Below are positions 7,554-15,583 of a stretch of 37,748 nucleotides of DNA, in pieces. The stretch spans positions 1-37,748 of the forward strand of contig WRET01000032.1 of the NCBI GenBank assembly GCA_009779195.1. The letters run 5' to 3'. The notes under the pieces are model-generated. The model saw only the letters and a list, made by a program, of their open reading frames with translations, was not told where the DNA came from and ran no database searches. Made by a program: the position numbers and the translations under genes. Source of the DNA: Micrococcales bacterium. GTDB lineage: Bacteria; Actinomycetota; Actinomycetes; Actinomycetales; Cellulomonadaceae. The first letter of the stretch is position 1; every line of letters begins with the position of its first letter.

Positions 7554-10500
7554 TCAGCGGAAGTTGCGGGAGGTGGTACGCACTTTTAGGGAGAGGGGGG
7601 AGATATGTTCGGCGCGGAGGTTGGTGGCGTCGTCGGCGCGTTCTAGGCGGCCTCTCACGACGAGGGCGGGGCAGGTGCGGGCTGTGCGGCGGAAACGTTG
7701 CCAGACACCGGCGGTGCACACGACGTTGAGCAGGCCGGTCTCGTCTTCGAGGGAGAGGAAGGTGATGCCGTTGGCGGTGCCGGGGCGTTGGCGGTGGGTG
7801 ACGACTCCGGCGACGGCTATGCGGCCGCCGGGGGGAAGGTGGTAGGCGTCGGCGACACGCACGACGCCGGCTTCGTCGAGGCCAGAGCGGACGAACTGGG
7901 TCGGGTAGGTGTCGGTGGAGACACCGGTGGCCCACACGTCGGCGGTGGCGACCTCGATGTCTTCCAGGCCGGGCAGCATGGGGGCAGCAGCGCCAGCGAC
8001 GACGCCAGGGAGGGTGTGAGGACCGACGGCTCCTAAGGCGCCTGCGGCCCACAGGGCGGACCGGCGGTCGGTTCCTAGGCTGGTCAGGGCGCCAGCGGTG
8101 GCGAGGGCTTCGAGGGCGGCGGTGGTCAGGTGGACACGTCGTGCGAGGTCGCCCAGGTCGGCGAAAGGGCCGTTCGCAGTGCGTTCGGTGACGATGGCCT
8201 GGGCCAGGTCGGTGTTGACGTTGCGGACCGACACCAGGCCCATGCGGACCGCCAAGGAACGCGGTGAGTCTGGGAGCTCGTTGCCCGAGATGCCCGGTTC
8301 AGTGCGTAGCTGGTTGCTCACATTGGTCTGTCCGTTACGTAGCTGGTTGCCCGATTTGTCTGGTTGGTGGGCGCTGCCCGACGGCAGGACGGTCAGGGGA
8401 GGTTCTCCCCCTGGGGGAGGTGGGGCTACGCGTTCGACGCAGGCCAGGGCCTGCGAAGACTGGACGTCGGGGCGCAGGACCTCGATACCGTGGCGCCGGG
8501 CGTCGGCGACGACGGACTGGGGGGTGTAGAAACCCATGGGCTGGGCCGCGAGGATCCCGGCGTAGAACGCTGCGGGGTGGTAACGCTTCAGCCAGGAGCA
8601 CGCGTACACCAGGTACGCGAAAGAATACGCGTGCGACTCGGGGAAACCGAAATCTGCGAACGCGCGGAGCTTGTCAAATATCTGTTCTCCTGTCTCTCGG
8701 TCGATACCTCCGTCAGCCATACCGGAGAGCAGACGCTCGTGCAGGGCCTCCATACGTTCGGCGGAACGTTTTGAGCCCATCGCCCGGCGCAGCTGGTCGG
8801 CCTCGCCGGGGCTAAAACCTGCGACGTTCATAGCGATCTCCATGAGCTGTTCCTGGAACAGCGGGACACCCAGGGTCTTCGACAAGGACTTGGCCAGCGA
8901 CGGGTGCAGGTAGGTCACCGGCTCGCGACCTTTGGAGCGTTCGATGTACGGGTGGACCGAGTTTCCCTGGATCGGCCCGGGGCGGATCAGCGCGACCTCC
9001 ACGACAATGTCGTAGAAACACTGGGGAGCCAGACGGGGCAAGGTGCCCATCTGGGCGCGCGACTCCACCTGGAACACGCCCACCGAGTCGGCAGCCGAGA
9101 GCAGCTCGTACACCCCGGGATCGTCTTTGGGCAGGTCGTGCAGGCCCAGCCGGGGTCCACCGTGCCGGGCGACCTCGTCGAACGAGTGGTGCAGGGCAGT
9201 GAGGGCTCCCAGGCCCAGCAGGTCGAACTTCACCAGGCCGGCGTCGGCGCAATCGTCCTTGTCCCACTGCAGCACGGTGCGGCCCGGCTTGCGGGCCCAC
9301 TCCACCGGGCAGACCTCGATCACCGGACGGTCGCACATCACCATGCCACCGGGGTGGATACCCAGGTGGCGCGGCAGGCGAAGCATCCGGTCGGCCAGGT
9401 CGACCACCGCGGTGGGGATCTCGTCGATCCCGTCGACAGACTTGACGTCCGGTGTCTGAGGACCGACCGGGGGCGCGCGGTGCACCGTCCACCACTTGCT
9501 GGACATCGGCATGCCTCGCAACGGCCCCCACCGTTCGACGCACGAGGCCCATGCGTCTTGCTGGCCCGCGTCGTAACCCAACGCCCTGGCTGCGTCACGC
9601 ACCGCCGAACGCGGACGGTACGCCACGACGTTGGCGACCTGGGCAGCGTGCTCGCGCCCGTGCTTTGCGTACACGTACTGGATGACTTCTTCGCGACGTC
9701 CTGATTCGATATCCACGTCAATATCTGGTGGGCCGTCGCGCTCGGGAGCCAAAAACCTTTCGAACAACAATCCGTGCGCGACAGCGTCCACCGCGGTGAC
9801 GCCCAGCGCGTAACACACCGCCGAGTTTGCCGCCGACCCTCGCCCCTGGGCGAGGATGCCGTTGCGGCGGCAAAACTCCACCAGGTCGTACACGACGAGG
9901 AAATACCCGGGGAATCCTAAAGACTCGATAACCTCCAGCTCATGGTCAAGCTGGGCCCAAGCGCCGGTCACCTTTTCGCCCCCACGCGGACCATAACGTT
10001 GCGTCCCGCCGCGTTCGACCAGCTCGCGCAACCACGTCGTCTCGTCGTGGCCCGGCGGCACAGGATAGGGCGGCAGATTGGGGGCGATGAGGCTCAGGTC
10101 AAAAGCGCACTCGTCGGCCAGGGCGGCGGCGGTAGCCACCGCCTCGGGGTGGCGGCGGTGGCGAGCGAGCATCTCGTCCGCGGAACGCAGGAACGCTGGC
10201 GCGGGAGGTGTCCAGCCGTCCATGTCCTCCAGGCTGCGCCGGGCTCGGACCGCTGCCAGAGCCTGGGCCAGGTCTACGTCACCAGGGGTTGCGGCGTGGA
10301 CAGCACCGGTGGCGACCAGCCGAAGGCCCGCGTCGTCGGCCAGCTGCGCCAGCGCGTCAGCCAGGTCGTCGTCGTGCGGACCGCCGAGCAGCGTGGACTC
10401 CACAGCGACGTTGTCCGCCCCGAACGCCGCGACCAACCGGTCCAGCTCGGTACGCGCCGCAGCCATCGTGTCGCTACTGACGCCGCCAGACTCTCCCCCA

Positions 10501-10988
10501 GCCAACGCCCGACGCACCGCCCCTTTGCGGCACCCGGTGAGCACCAGCCACTGCCCGTCAGCCTGCTCCCCCAGCCGCTCCAAGCAGTAGTCGGCCGCCC
10601 CTTTGCGCCCAGTGACCAGGTGCGCCTCGGCAATAGTCCGCGACAGATTTCTGTACCCTTGCGGCCCACGAGCCAGGACAACCAGGTGGGTGGCCTGCGG
10701 GTCAGGTGTCCCCGTCGGTGCGTCGAGCACATCCGGCCCATACAGGCTCGTCACCGGCAGGTGCAGCTCAGCCCCGAAGACCGTCGCCAGCCCCGTCCCC
10801 TTGGCCGCCTGCGCGAACCGCACCACCCCGTACAGCCCGTCATGATCAGTGACAGCCAGACCGCTCAGACCCAGCCGCACAGCCTCCGCGACCAGCTGTT
10901 CTGGCTGGCTGGCCCCATCGAGAAAGCTGTACGCCGTGTGCACGTGCAGCTCGGCATAGCGCTCCGCCGACACTCCTTGGACGTACAT
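7554..10988 (-). CDS. dnaE2: Error-prone DNA polymerase III alpha subunit DnaE2
   Basis: 1144 residues from ATG (MYVQGVSAERYAELHVHTAY). Order: PHP domain (AELHVHTAYSFLDGAS near residue 13), polymerase core with GRGSAANSAVCYALG and the catalytic carboxylate motif PDIDVDIE (aspartates at about 422-426), thumb/fingers (GVPLFQEQLMEIAM), tandem HhH and OB-fold tRNA_anti region (IAVAGVVTHRQRPGTANGITFLSLEDETG). With ImuA' and ImuB it makes the DNA-damage-inducible mutasome for translesion synthesis. A LexA-type box lies on the start codon, and there is no room for a ribosome site downstream of the apparent -10, so the mRNA may be leaderless. Odd feature: an in-frame low-complexity insertion (encoded at about 8262-8420) containing direct repeats interrupts the linker before the PRSLAVRMGLVSVRN segment. 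Confidence 0.95.
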   Translation of the reverse strand: MYVQGVSAERYAELHVHTAYSFLDGASQPEQLVAEAVRLGLSGLAVTDHDGLYGVVRFAQAAKGTGLATVFGAELHLPVTSLYGPDVLDAPTGTPDPQATHLVVLARGPQGYRNLSRTIAEAHLVTGRKGAADYCLERLGEQADGQWLVLTGCRKGAVRRALAGGESGGVSSDTMAAARTELDRLVAAFGADNVAVESTLLGGPHDDDLADALAQLADDAGLRLVATGAVHAATPGDVDLAQALAAVRARRSLEDMDGWTPPAPAFLRSADEMLARHRRHPEAVATAAALADECAFDLSLIAPNLPPYPVPPGHDETTWLRELVERGGTQRYGPRGGEKVTGAWAQLDHELEVIESLGFPGYFLVVYDLVEFCRRNGILAQGRGSAANSAVCYALGVTAVDAVAHGLLFERFLAPERDGPPDIDVDIESGRREEVIQYVYAKHGREHAAQVANVVAYRPRSAVRDAARALGYDAGQQDAWASCVERWGPLRGMPMSSKWWTVHRAPPVGPQTPDVKSVDGIDEIPTAVVDLADRMLRLPRHLGIHPGGMVMCDRPVIEVCPVEWARKPGRTVLQWDKDDCADAGLVKFDLLGLGALTALHHSFDEVARHGGPRLGLHDLPKDDPGVYELLSAADSVGVFQVESRAQMGTLPRLAPQCFYDIVVEVALIRPGPIQGNSVHPYIERSKGREPVTYLHPSLAKSLSKTLGVPLFQEQLMEIAMNVAGFSPGEADQLRRAMGSKRSAERMEALHERLLSGMADGGIDRETGEQIFDKLRAFADFGFPESHAYSFAYLVYACSWLKRYHPAAFYAGILAAQPMGFYTPQSVVADARRHGIEVLRPDVQSSQALACVERVAPPPPGGEPPLTVLPSGSAHQPDKSGNQLRNGQTNVSNQLRTEPGISGNELPDSPRSLAVRMGLVSVRNVNTDLAQAIVTERTANGPFADLGDLARRVHLTTAALEALATAGALTSLGTDRRSALWAAGALGAVGPHTLPGVVAGAAAPMLPGLEDIEVATADVWATGVSTDTYPTQFVRSGLDEAGVVRVADAYHLPPGGRIAVAGVVTHRQRPGTANGITFLSLEDETGLLNVVCTAGVWQRFRRTARTCPALVVRGRLERADDATNLRAEHISPLSLKVRTTSRNFR
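8267..8370 (-). repeat. Short direct-repeat insertion inside dnaE2
   Basis: CGTAGCTGGTTGC occurs twice, at 8305-8317 and 8338-8350 (33-bp period), with a diverged third copy (GAGCTCGTTGCCCGA) at 8275-8289. In frame it encodes SGNQLRNGQ, VSNQLRTEPG and SGNELPDS, a repetitive peptide unlike the rest of the polymerase. It looks like a small interspersed repeat that inserted without disrupting the frame. Confidence 0.6.
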
Positions 10989-10996
10989 GTGTTCGA
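10981..10996 (-). promoter_or_regulatory. LexA/SOS box at the dnaE2 start
   Basis: On the minus strand TCGAAC-ACAT-GTACGT matches the actinobacterial LexA consensus TCGAAC-N4-GTTCGA at 10 of 12 positions. It overlaps the dnaE2 ATG (10988-10986). A GATACA -10-like hexamer lies immediately upstream, placing the transcription start near the ATG. Confidence 0.75.
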
Positions 10997-11078
10997 CTGT
11001 ATCATCGACGGGGGTGCGGCGTGACGCCCTCGTGGCATGATGAGGCCATCCTGGCTGGTGAGGTCTTGGAAACAACCT

Positions 11079-11095
11079 GTAACTCTGAGTTACAT
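11079..11095. repeat. Palindrome TGTAACTC-T-GAGTTACA
   Basis: A perfect 17-bp palindrome with a central unpaired T. Its 13-bp core TAACTCTGAGTTA recurs in the larger hairpin at 11139-11183, with centres 74 bp apart. It could be a dimeric regulator site or the end of a small repeat element. Confidence 0.6.
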
Positions 11096-11138
11096 GTTCG
11101 CGCAGAGAGTGCTCGTTTTCTGCGCCCGGGTTGAGATC

Positions 11139-11183
11139 CCGATGAGGCAACTACTAACTCTGAGTTAGTAGTTGCCTCATCGG
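11139..11183. repeat. Perfect 22-bp inverted repeat around TAACTCTGAGTTA
   Basis: Arms 11139-11160 and 11162-11183 are exact reverse complements flanking a single T. The palindrome has essentially no loop and no T-run, so a simple terminator is unlikely. It lies between divergent dnaE2 (minus) and vapB (plus). A third stem, GCGCAGA...TCTGCGC, lies between it and the first palindrome. Confidence 0.65.
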
Positions 11184-11329
11184 CTTCGCTGTCTGCACCT
11201 GCTCCACGATCTGGATGATGTTTTCCCTGGTCGTGGTCGGTCTGCTCGTGACGCGGTCCAGATGGTCCGGGGCAGGCGTCGACTGCCCCGGAGTCCGGAC
11301 GGGGGCCTCACGCGCAGGTAAGACTGGTG

Positions 11330-11342
11330 TAGGATGGTTGTA
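11330..11342 (+). promoter_or_regulatory. Probable leaderless promoter of vapBC-1
   Basis: A TAGGAT -10 hexamer ends 7 nt before the vapB ATG at 11342. No ribosome site fits between, so transcription probably starts at or next to the ATG. No good -35 is seen. Confidence 0.4.
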
Positions 11343-11569
11343 TGAGCACCAAGGTTCGCAAGACGCTGACCCTCGACAGCGACGTCGTCGACGCGTTCAG
11401 CGCGGACGACCCCGACAACCTGTCGGGAGCGATCAACGCGGTCCTCCAGGCCGAGCGAGAACGTCGGGCACGCCGGGCGTCCCTGGCGGCGCTCGTCGCT
11501 GACCTGACCGAGCTCCACGGCGAGCCCGACCGTGACGAGGTCGAGAGGTTCAAGGCGCTGCTCGGATGA
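11342..11569 (+). CDS. VapB-like antitoxin, pair 1
   Basis: 75 residues. The N-terminus (MSTKVRKTLTLDSDVVDAF) has the alternating pattern of a ribbon-helix-helix DNA-binding strand, followed by helices rich in Arg and Glu that would wrap the toxin. Its TGA overlaps the toxin ATG by 4 bp, the usual coupled arrangement. It is the only plus-strand operon in the left two thirds of the window, sitting between dnaE2 and imuB. The family (VapB or a related RHH antitoxin) is inferred mainly from the partner. Confidence 0.75.
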   Translation: MSTKVRKTLTLDSDVVDAFSADDPDNLSGAINAVLQAERERRARRASLAALVADLTELHGEPDRDEVERFKALLG

Positions 11570-11982
11570 GGAACCTGGTCCTGGACTCTGAGGCGCTCAG
11601 CGTGGTCGCACGGGCAGGCAGATCCGACCCGAGAGCCAGACCGGTGCTGGCCGCCCTCCAGGCCGCCCTCGAGCTCGGCAACGACGTCGTCGTCCCCGCC
11701 GCCGTCCTCGCCGAGCAGTACCGAGGCGGACGCCACGACCACCTCGTCGACGCGTGCCTGTCGAGATACCCCGCGATCGGGGTCGTCGACACCACCCGTT
11801 CCCTGGCGAAGAACGTCGGCAACATCCTCGCCCGCGCAGGGCTTGGCTCCGCCCACCATGTCGATGCCACCGTCGTCGCCGTCGCCGTGCGCGAAGGCGG
11901 CGGCCTCATCATGACCTGCGACCCCCAGGACATCGAAACCCTGGCAGCAGGACTCGTCGGCGTGAGCGTCCACACCTTGTAG
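11566..11982 (+). CDS. PIN-domain ribonuclease toxin VapC, pair 1
   Basis: 138 residues, one PIN domain. The acidic metal-binding residues are visible: D7 in LVLDSEALSV, E50 in VVPAAVLAEQY, D100 in AHHVDATVVAVA, and D119 in LIMTCDPQDI. VapC toxins cleave tRNA or rRNA and are neutralised by the VapB encoded immediately upstream. The toxin appears intact. It is convergent with imuB, whose 3' end lies 109 bp away. Confidence 0.85.
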   Translation: MRNLVLDSEALSVVARAGRSDPRARPVLAALQAALELGNDVVVPAAVLAEQYRGGRHDHLVDACLSRYPAIGVVDTTRSLAKNVGNILARAGLGSAHHVDATVVAVAVREGGGLIMTCDPQDIETLAAGLVGVSVHTL

Positions 11983-12091
11983 GACCCAGCACCGCGTGTG
12001 CCGTCGCCAGTGCGCTGCAGTGATTGGCAACCAACGCAGCAGACGCTGGCGGGCCTCTTGGTCCGAGCGGCAGGGGTAGCCCGGATCGGGC

Positions 12092-14065
12092 TCAGTCATA
12101 GGTCGCCACCCACGTCCACCCGTCGGTACGGGCGGCGACGAGCAGCACCCGGTCGTCGCTGGTCAGCACCTGCATATGCGCTGACCAGGTGACAGGCTCC
12201 TGCGAGACCGATGCCGCCGGGCTTGGAGCGAGAACCGCAGGATGACGGGGAGAGCCGGGGTAGCTGGTCGGCACTGCCTGCGGGACTGGTTCGCGCCACC
12301 AGCGTGGGGGCGATGGCCATGGTCCTGACCAGCCCACCACGTCGGCTTGGGTGGGTGGTGGAGTGCGGGACAGTGGGGACGGTTCCGCAGTCTCGCGGGA
12401 CCTGCGCTGACGGCGCAGATCTGCAAGACAGTCGGAACCGTCCCCACTGTCCCGCACTCCGGTCTCGACCGAGGCGAGAGGGCGAACCGGCAGACGCGAC
12501 AGCGACGAGAGCTGGGCGGGACGGTGGGGGGCAGGACGGTGGGGACGGTTCCGACTGTCTCGCGGCTCCGCCGCCAACGGCGGTGGTGGCGCGACGACTG
12601 CGGAACCGTCCCCACCGTCCTGCCCCCCACCGTCTTGCCCCCACCCACCCAGGGCGAGACCACGCGTCCAAGATGTCCCCGGTACCACCGTCACAGGTGT
12701 GCCGTCGAGCCACCCGCGTTCGTCGAGCAGCACCGGACGGCCCGACGCGTCGAGCAGGGTGACGTCGCGGGGCACGGTGAGCACCGACGACGGGACCGGG
12801 TCAGGCAGACGCCCAGGCCAGGGACGGTCGAGCGGACGGTCGGACGGTTCGTCGCTCCCCCAGGCCACCAGGTGCACCTGCTCGGCCGGGTCCCGGCCGC
12901 CTTGGAGCCGGGCGGTGAACACCTGGTCGCCGACCAGCTGCTGGACGCGGTCCAAGGCACGGTGAGCCCGCACGTCCGCGCCCGAGGCCGCACCCCACAG
13001 GCCTGGTTGTTGCGCCCCGGCGACGACGACGTCCAACGCCGCGATCTCCAGGCGGACCAGTCCTGAGTCGGGCCCGTCGTGCGTCAGCCATCCTTCGGTC
13101 TGCCAGCGCACCCGGTCGGTGATCCGCGCAGGTGACAACCCACCGGTCGCCGTGTCGGCGTGCCACACCCGCGCCAGCTCGGTACCGCCGTCGGTGCGCG
13201 CGCAGATCCGCAGACGCCCGCAGCTCAACCCCCGGGTGACCAGCAGGGTGTGCAGGCGCTCGGCCAGACGGCGTCCGGCGAACGCGGTCTGGTCGGCACG
13301 TTCGACGGGCGGGTCGAGGTCGTCGCCGACCACCAGGTCCGGTTCGACGCGCCGGCGTGCTGGCGGGCGGATGTCGCGCCCGCTGGCCAAGGTGTGCGCC
13401 CAGATACCCAGACGTCCGAACCGTGCGGCGACGTCAGCGTGCGGCAAGGCGGCGAAAGCACCAAGCGTCCGCAGGCCGAGCCGCACCAGCAACCCCACCA
13501 GGTCGTCCACCTCGTCGCTGTCGTCCACCACAGCGGTGAGCAACGAACCGACCGGCTGGTCGGCGAGAAACCCCGCCGAACCACCAGCGGGCACCACGGC
13601 ACCGGTGCGGGCGGCGAGCACCGCGGCGAGCAGCCCGTCGGCGGTCCCGACCCCGCACTCGTGCCCAGTACCCACAGCAACGGCCTCGACCAGGGCATCG
13701 GCCAGCGTCTGCTCTGACCCGTGGTAGCGCGCGGCCCCTCCGGCAGGCAGCAGCAGCATCCCGGGCCGCACGACCTCCACCCCCGCGACCACCTGTTCGC
13801 AAGCGCGCGCCACCTGCTCGAACGCGATGTCCTGGGCCGGGTCACGCGCCAGCAGCACCAGCTGTGGGCAGCACCCCTGGGCGAGGCGACGACGCATCCC
13901 CCGGCGCACCCCCGCCGCCCGGGCTGTCGCCGACGTCACCACCACCCGGCGCCCGTCGTGCACCGCGGCTGGGACGTGCGCGTCCACCCCGGCCGCGGCC
14001 ATAGCGGCGACGACCGGCCAGTCAGGCACCCACACCACAGTGGTGCGTGTGCTCGACGCGTTCAT
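12092..14065 (-). CDS. imuB: ImuB, inactive Y-family polymerase-like mutasome adaptor
   Basis: 657 residues from ATG (MNASSTRTTVVWVPDWPVV), with GGAGGG just upstream; the ATG overlaps the imuA' stop (ATGA). The N-terminus has the ImuB signature WVPDWPV in place of the catalytic DxD of active Y-family polymerases. Palm, fingers and little-finger regions follow (HECGVGTADGLLAAVLAAR, LGLRTLGAFAALPHADVAARFG), then the C-terminal ImuB region ending VGWSGPWP...RWW...GWTWVATYD. ImuB bridges the beta clamp, ImuA' and DnaE2. Odd feature: about residues 478-569 are encoded by two tandem perfect inverted repeats of a REP-like element, giving a Pro/Arg/Ser-rich insert just before the conserved GWSGPWP motif and making the protein unusually long. 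Confidence 0.92.
   Translation of the reverse strand: MNASSTRTTVVWVPDWPVVAAMAAAGVDAHVPAAVHDGRRVVVTSATARAAGVRRGMRRRLAQGCCPQLVLLARDPAQDIAFEQVARACEQVVAGVEVVRPGMLLLPAGGAARYHGSEQTLADALVEAVAVGTGHECGVGTADGLLAAVLAARTGAVVPAGGSAGFLADQPVGSLLTAVVDDSDEVDDLVGLLVRLGLRTLGAFAALPHADVAARFGRLGIWAHTLASGRDIRPPARRRVEPDLVVGDDLDPPVERADQTAFAGRRLAERLHTLLVTRGLSCGRLRICARTDGGTELARVWHADTATGGLSPARITDRVRWQTEGWLTHDGPDSGLVRLEIAALDVVVAGAQQPGLWGAASGADVRAHRALDRVQQLVGDQVFTARLQGGRDPAEQVHLVAWGSDEPSDRPLDRPWPGRLPDPVPSSVLTVPRDVTLLDASGRPVLLDERGWLDGTPVTVVPGTSWTRGLALGGWGQDGGGQDGGDGSAVVAPPPPLAAEPRDSRNRPHRPAPHRPAQLSSLSRLPVRPLASVETGVRDSGDGSDCLADLRRQRRSRETAEPSPLSRTPPPTQADVVGWSGPWPSPPRWWREPVPQAVPTSYPGSPRHPAVLAPSPAASVSQEPVTWSAHMQVLTSDDRVLLVAARTDGWTWVATYD
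12360..12460. repeat. REP-like hairpin 1 inside imuB (perfect 28-bp arms)
   Basis: Arms 12360-12387 and 12433-12460 are exact reverse complements. Each contains GTGGGGACGGTTCC and lies within the imuB reading frame. The 45-bp interior has weaker symmetry (TCTCGCGG and similar). Confidence 0.85.
12520..12634. repeat. REP-like hairpin 2 inside imuB (perfect 34-bp arms)
   Basis: Arms 12520-12553 and 12601-12634 are exact reverse complements, again with the GTGGGGACGGTTCC core, 59 bp from hairpin 1. The loop is itself GC-rich and partly symmetrical. Two full elements in tandem within a coding region is unusual. Confidence 0.85.
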
Positions 14066-14841
14066 CCTGCCCTCCGAAGCTGTGCCCGTGCCTTGTGACG
14101 CTGTGTCCCGCGAAGCTGTGCCCCGCTCTGGTCTGCGGGGGCGTCGTCCATACCAGGCAGCGGCAAAGGCAAGGTGATGTCGACCGGCGCACCAGGACGG
14201 CCGTGGCGTGTGACGCTGGTGCGCCCGCGGCGGACCCGCCCGCTCCCGTCGGTCCCCACGCCCTCCCAGCGCACAGGACTGGCCTGCAGCACGACGTGAG
14301 CACCTGGCCAAGGTGTGGTGGCAAGCAGGACGCTCCCCCGGTCGCGGACCCTGGCGGTGATACGCCGGGCGTCAGCGGCGGGCAGGGCAGAACGCGGCCC
14401 GACGAGCACCACACCCATCCCGTCGACGAGCGCGCCGAGCACCTCGGCTGTGCGGTCTGCCGGGTCAGGTACCAGAGCCAGCCGGTCCAGCGGGACTCCC
14501 GCCCGTGCGGCGGCCAGCACCCCCAGGTCCCGGTGGGCGACAACCGCCCCCCAACCCCCGTCGACCAGGGCGTGGGCGAGCATCCCCAGCACCAGCCAGG
14601 TCGACCCGGACACCACTGTGGTCGTCCCGCGCCTCAGCCCTTCAGGCAGCAGGGGCACCAGGGCACCAGGTACCGCCAACGGCGGACGTTCGCTGGTCAG
14701 AAGGCTGGGCACACCGCTGTGCTGCCCCACGAGCGACACCTGCCGCGCACCCGTCCGCTCCTCGGCAGCAGCCAGCGCAGCCCGGGCGAGAGCCACCCGG
14801 TCAGACGCCACAGCACCCATGAGCACTCCCATCGAACTCAT
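14062..14841 (-). CDS. imuA: ImuA', RecA-like mutasome protein
   Basis: 259 residues from ATG at 14841 (MSSMGVLMGAVASDRVAL); internal ATGs at codons 4 and 8 are alternatives. It is a RecA-fold-like protein in which the Walker A region is degenerate (TTTVVSGSTWLVLG, no GKT/S), as is usual for actinobacterial ImuA'. It acts with ImuB and DnaE2 in SOS mutagenesis. Its TGA overlaps the imuB ATG by 4 bp. A perfect LexA box covers the start codon, so this two-gene operon should be DNA-damage inducible. The C-terminal tail is Arg/Gln-rich and low in predicted structure. Confidence 0.88.
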   Translation of the reverse strand: MSSMGVLMGAVASDRVALARAALAAAEERTGARQVSLVGQHSGVPSLLTSERPPLAVPGALVPLLPEGLRRGTTTVVSGSTWLVLGMLAHALVDGGWGAVVAHRDLGVLAAARAGVPLDRLALVPDPADRTAEVLGALVDGMGVVLVGPRSALPAADARRITARVRDRGSVLLATTPWPGAHVVLQASPVRWEGVGTDGSGRVRRGRTSVTRHGRPGAPVDITLPLPLPGMDDAPADQSGAQLRGTQRHKARAQLRRAG

Positions 14842-14847
14842 GTTCGA
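14832..14847 (-). promoter_or_regulatory. Perfect LexA/SOS box on the imuA' start codon
   Basis: TCGAAC-TCAT-GTTCGA is a 12/12 match to the actinobacterial LexA consensus. It overlaps the ATG (14841-14839). On the minus strand a TACTAT -10 hexamer ends 5 nt from the box centre, placing +1 at about the ATG. Confidence 0.85.
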
Positions 14848-15040
14848 TAGTACCAGTGCCGTCTGCTGTGCGGGACAGGTTGAAGGCTCAACAGACTAAC
14901 CCTGGGTGCGCAGAGCGGGGAACCCCCTTGGACACCGCCGCCGCCCACGCCCTCACCCACGCCACCCGAGTTCCAAGCGATTTGCCGCCCCAAATTGAAC
15001 TCCTGACGCCGTCCCGGCGAACGCAGGGTTTCGCGTCACA

Positions 15041-15098
15041 TGCAACGGTTCGACGCGAACAGTGTCTCTTCACGTTATCCCCGATGCGAACCGTTGCA
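15041..15098. terminator. 12-bp inverted repeat downstream of the 15118-15561 gene
   Basis: TGCAACGGTTCG (15041-15052) and its exact complement (15087-15098) enclose 34 bp. It begins 20 bp after the stop of the hypothetical gene read on the minus strand. It may be a terminator or a protein-binding palindrome. Confidence 0.4.
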
Positions 15099-15117
15099 CC
15101 CATACACGACCCTGCGA

Positions 15118-15561
15118 TCAGCCGCGGGCGAAGGCGGCCGCGATGCGCGAAAGGAAGGGGGCGATGGAGGCCCAGTCCTCGGAGGCGATCGTGAGCGACA
15201 CTTCGCACTGCGCCCAAGGGGTCCGGGACGCGCACAGCTTGACGGTGCGTCGGCCTTTGCGGTCGGGCTCCGATACCTTCAGGCAGGCGCAGCCGACGTG
15301 GAAACGGGCCGACGCCGGTTTCCCGTCGCCGAGGTGGTTGAAAGAGCCGAAGACCTCCAGGACGCGACCGTCGAAGACTAGGACCACGTCGCGGGGTTTC
15401 CAGTCGTGAGCGACCTTGGTGCGCACTTCGGCGGGATTCGTCGGGGTGGGGGGCGAGGGCCAAGTGTCGGCCTGGTCCATGACAGCGGGAGTGGGGGTGC
15501 CAGAGGGAGGTGGGGTGCCGTAGGCGGGGACACCGGCTGCGGGATCGGGCACCATGCTCAT
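15118..15561 (-). CDS. Hypothetical protein
   Basis: 147 residues, not recognised. The first 45 residues are Pro/Thr-rich (PAYGTPPPSGTPTPAV, PSPPTPTNPAEV) and probably disordered; the remaining 100 form a compact beta-rich domain ending in an amphipathic helix (WASIAPFLSRIAAAFARG), somewhat reminiscent of a PH-like fold. That comparison is only by pattern. A basic segment (PDRKGRRTVKL) precedes a Cys-containing strand. No signal peptide or membrane segment is present. Neighbours give no functional clue; it is separated from the zinc-ribbon gene upstream by a strong hairpin. Confidence 0.7.
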   Translation of the reverse strand: MSMVPDPAAGVPAYGTPPPSGTPTPAVMDQADTWPSPPTPTNPAEVRTKVAHDWKPRDVVLVFDGRVLEVFGSFNHLGDGKPASARFHVGCACLKVSEPDRKGRRTVKLCASRTPWAQCEVSLTIASEDWASIAPFLSRIAAAFARG

Positions 15562-15583
15562 GGGTCCGAACCTACCGGTTCAG

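Noticed and set aside
9942..11024. 360-codon plus-strand frame opposite dnaE2
   Set aside because: Antisense shadow; dnaE2 motifs are unambiguous on the other strand.
11128..11146. T-arm-like CGGGTTGAGATCCCG suggesting a tRNA
   Set aside because: Loop lacks TTC, and no D-arm, anticodon arm or acceptor stem can be built around it.
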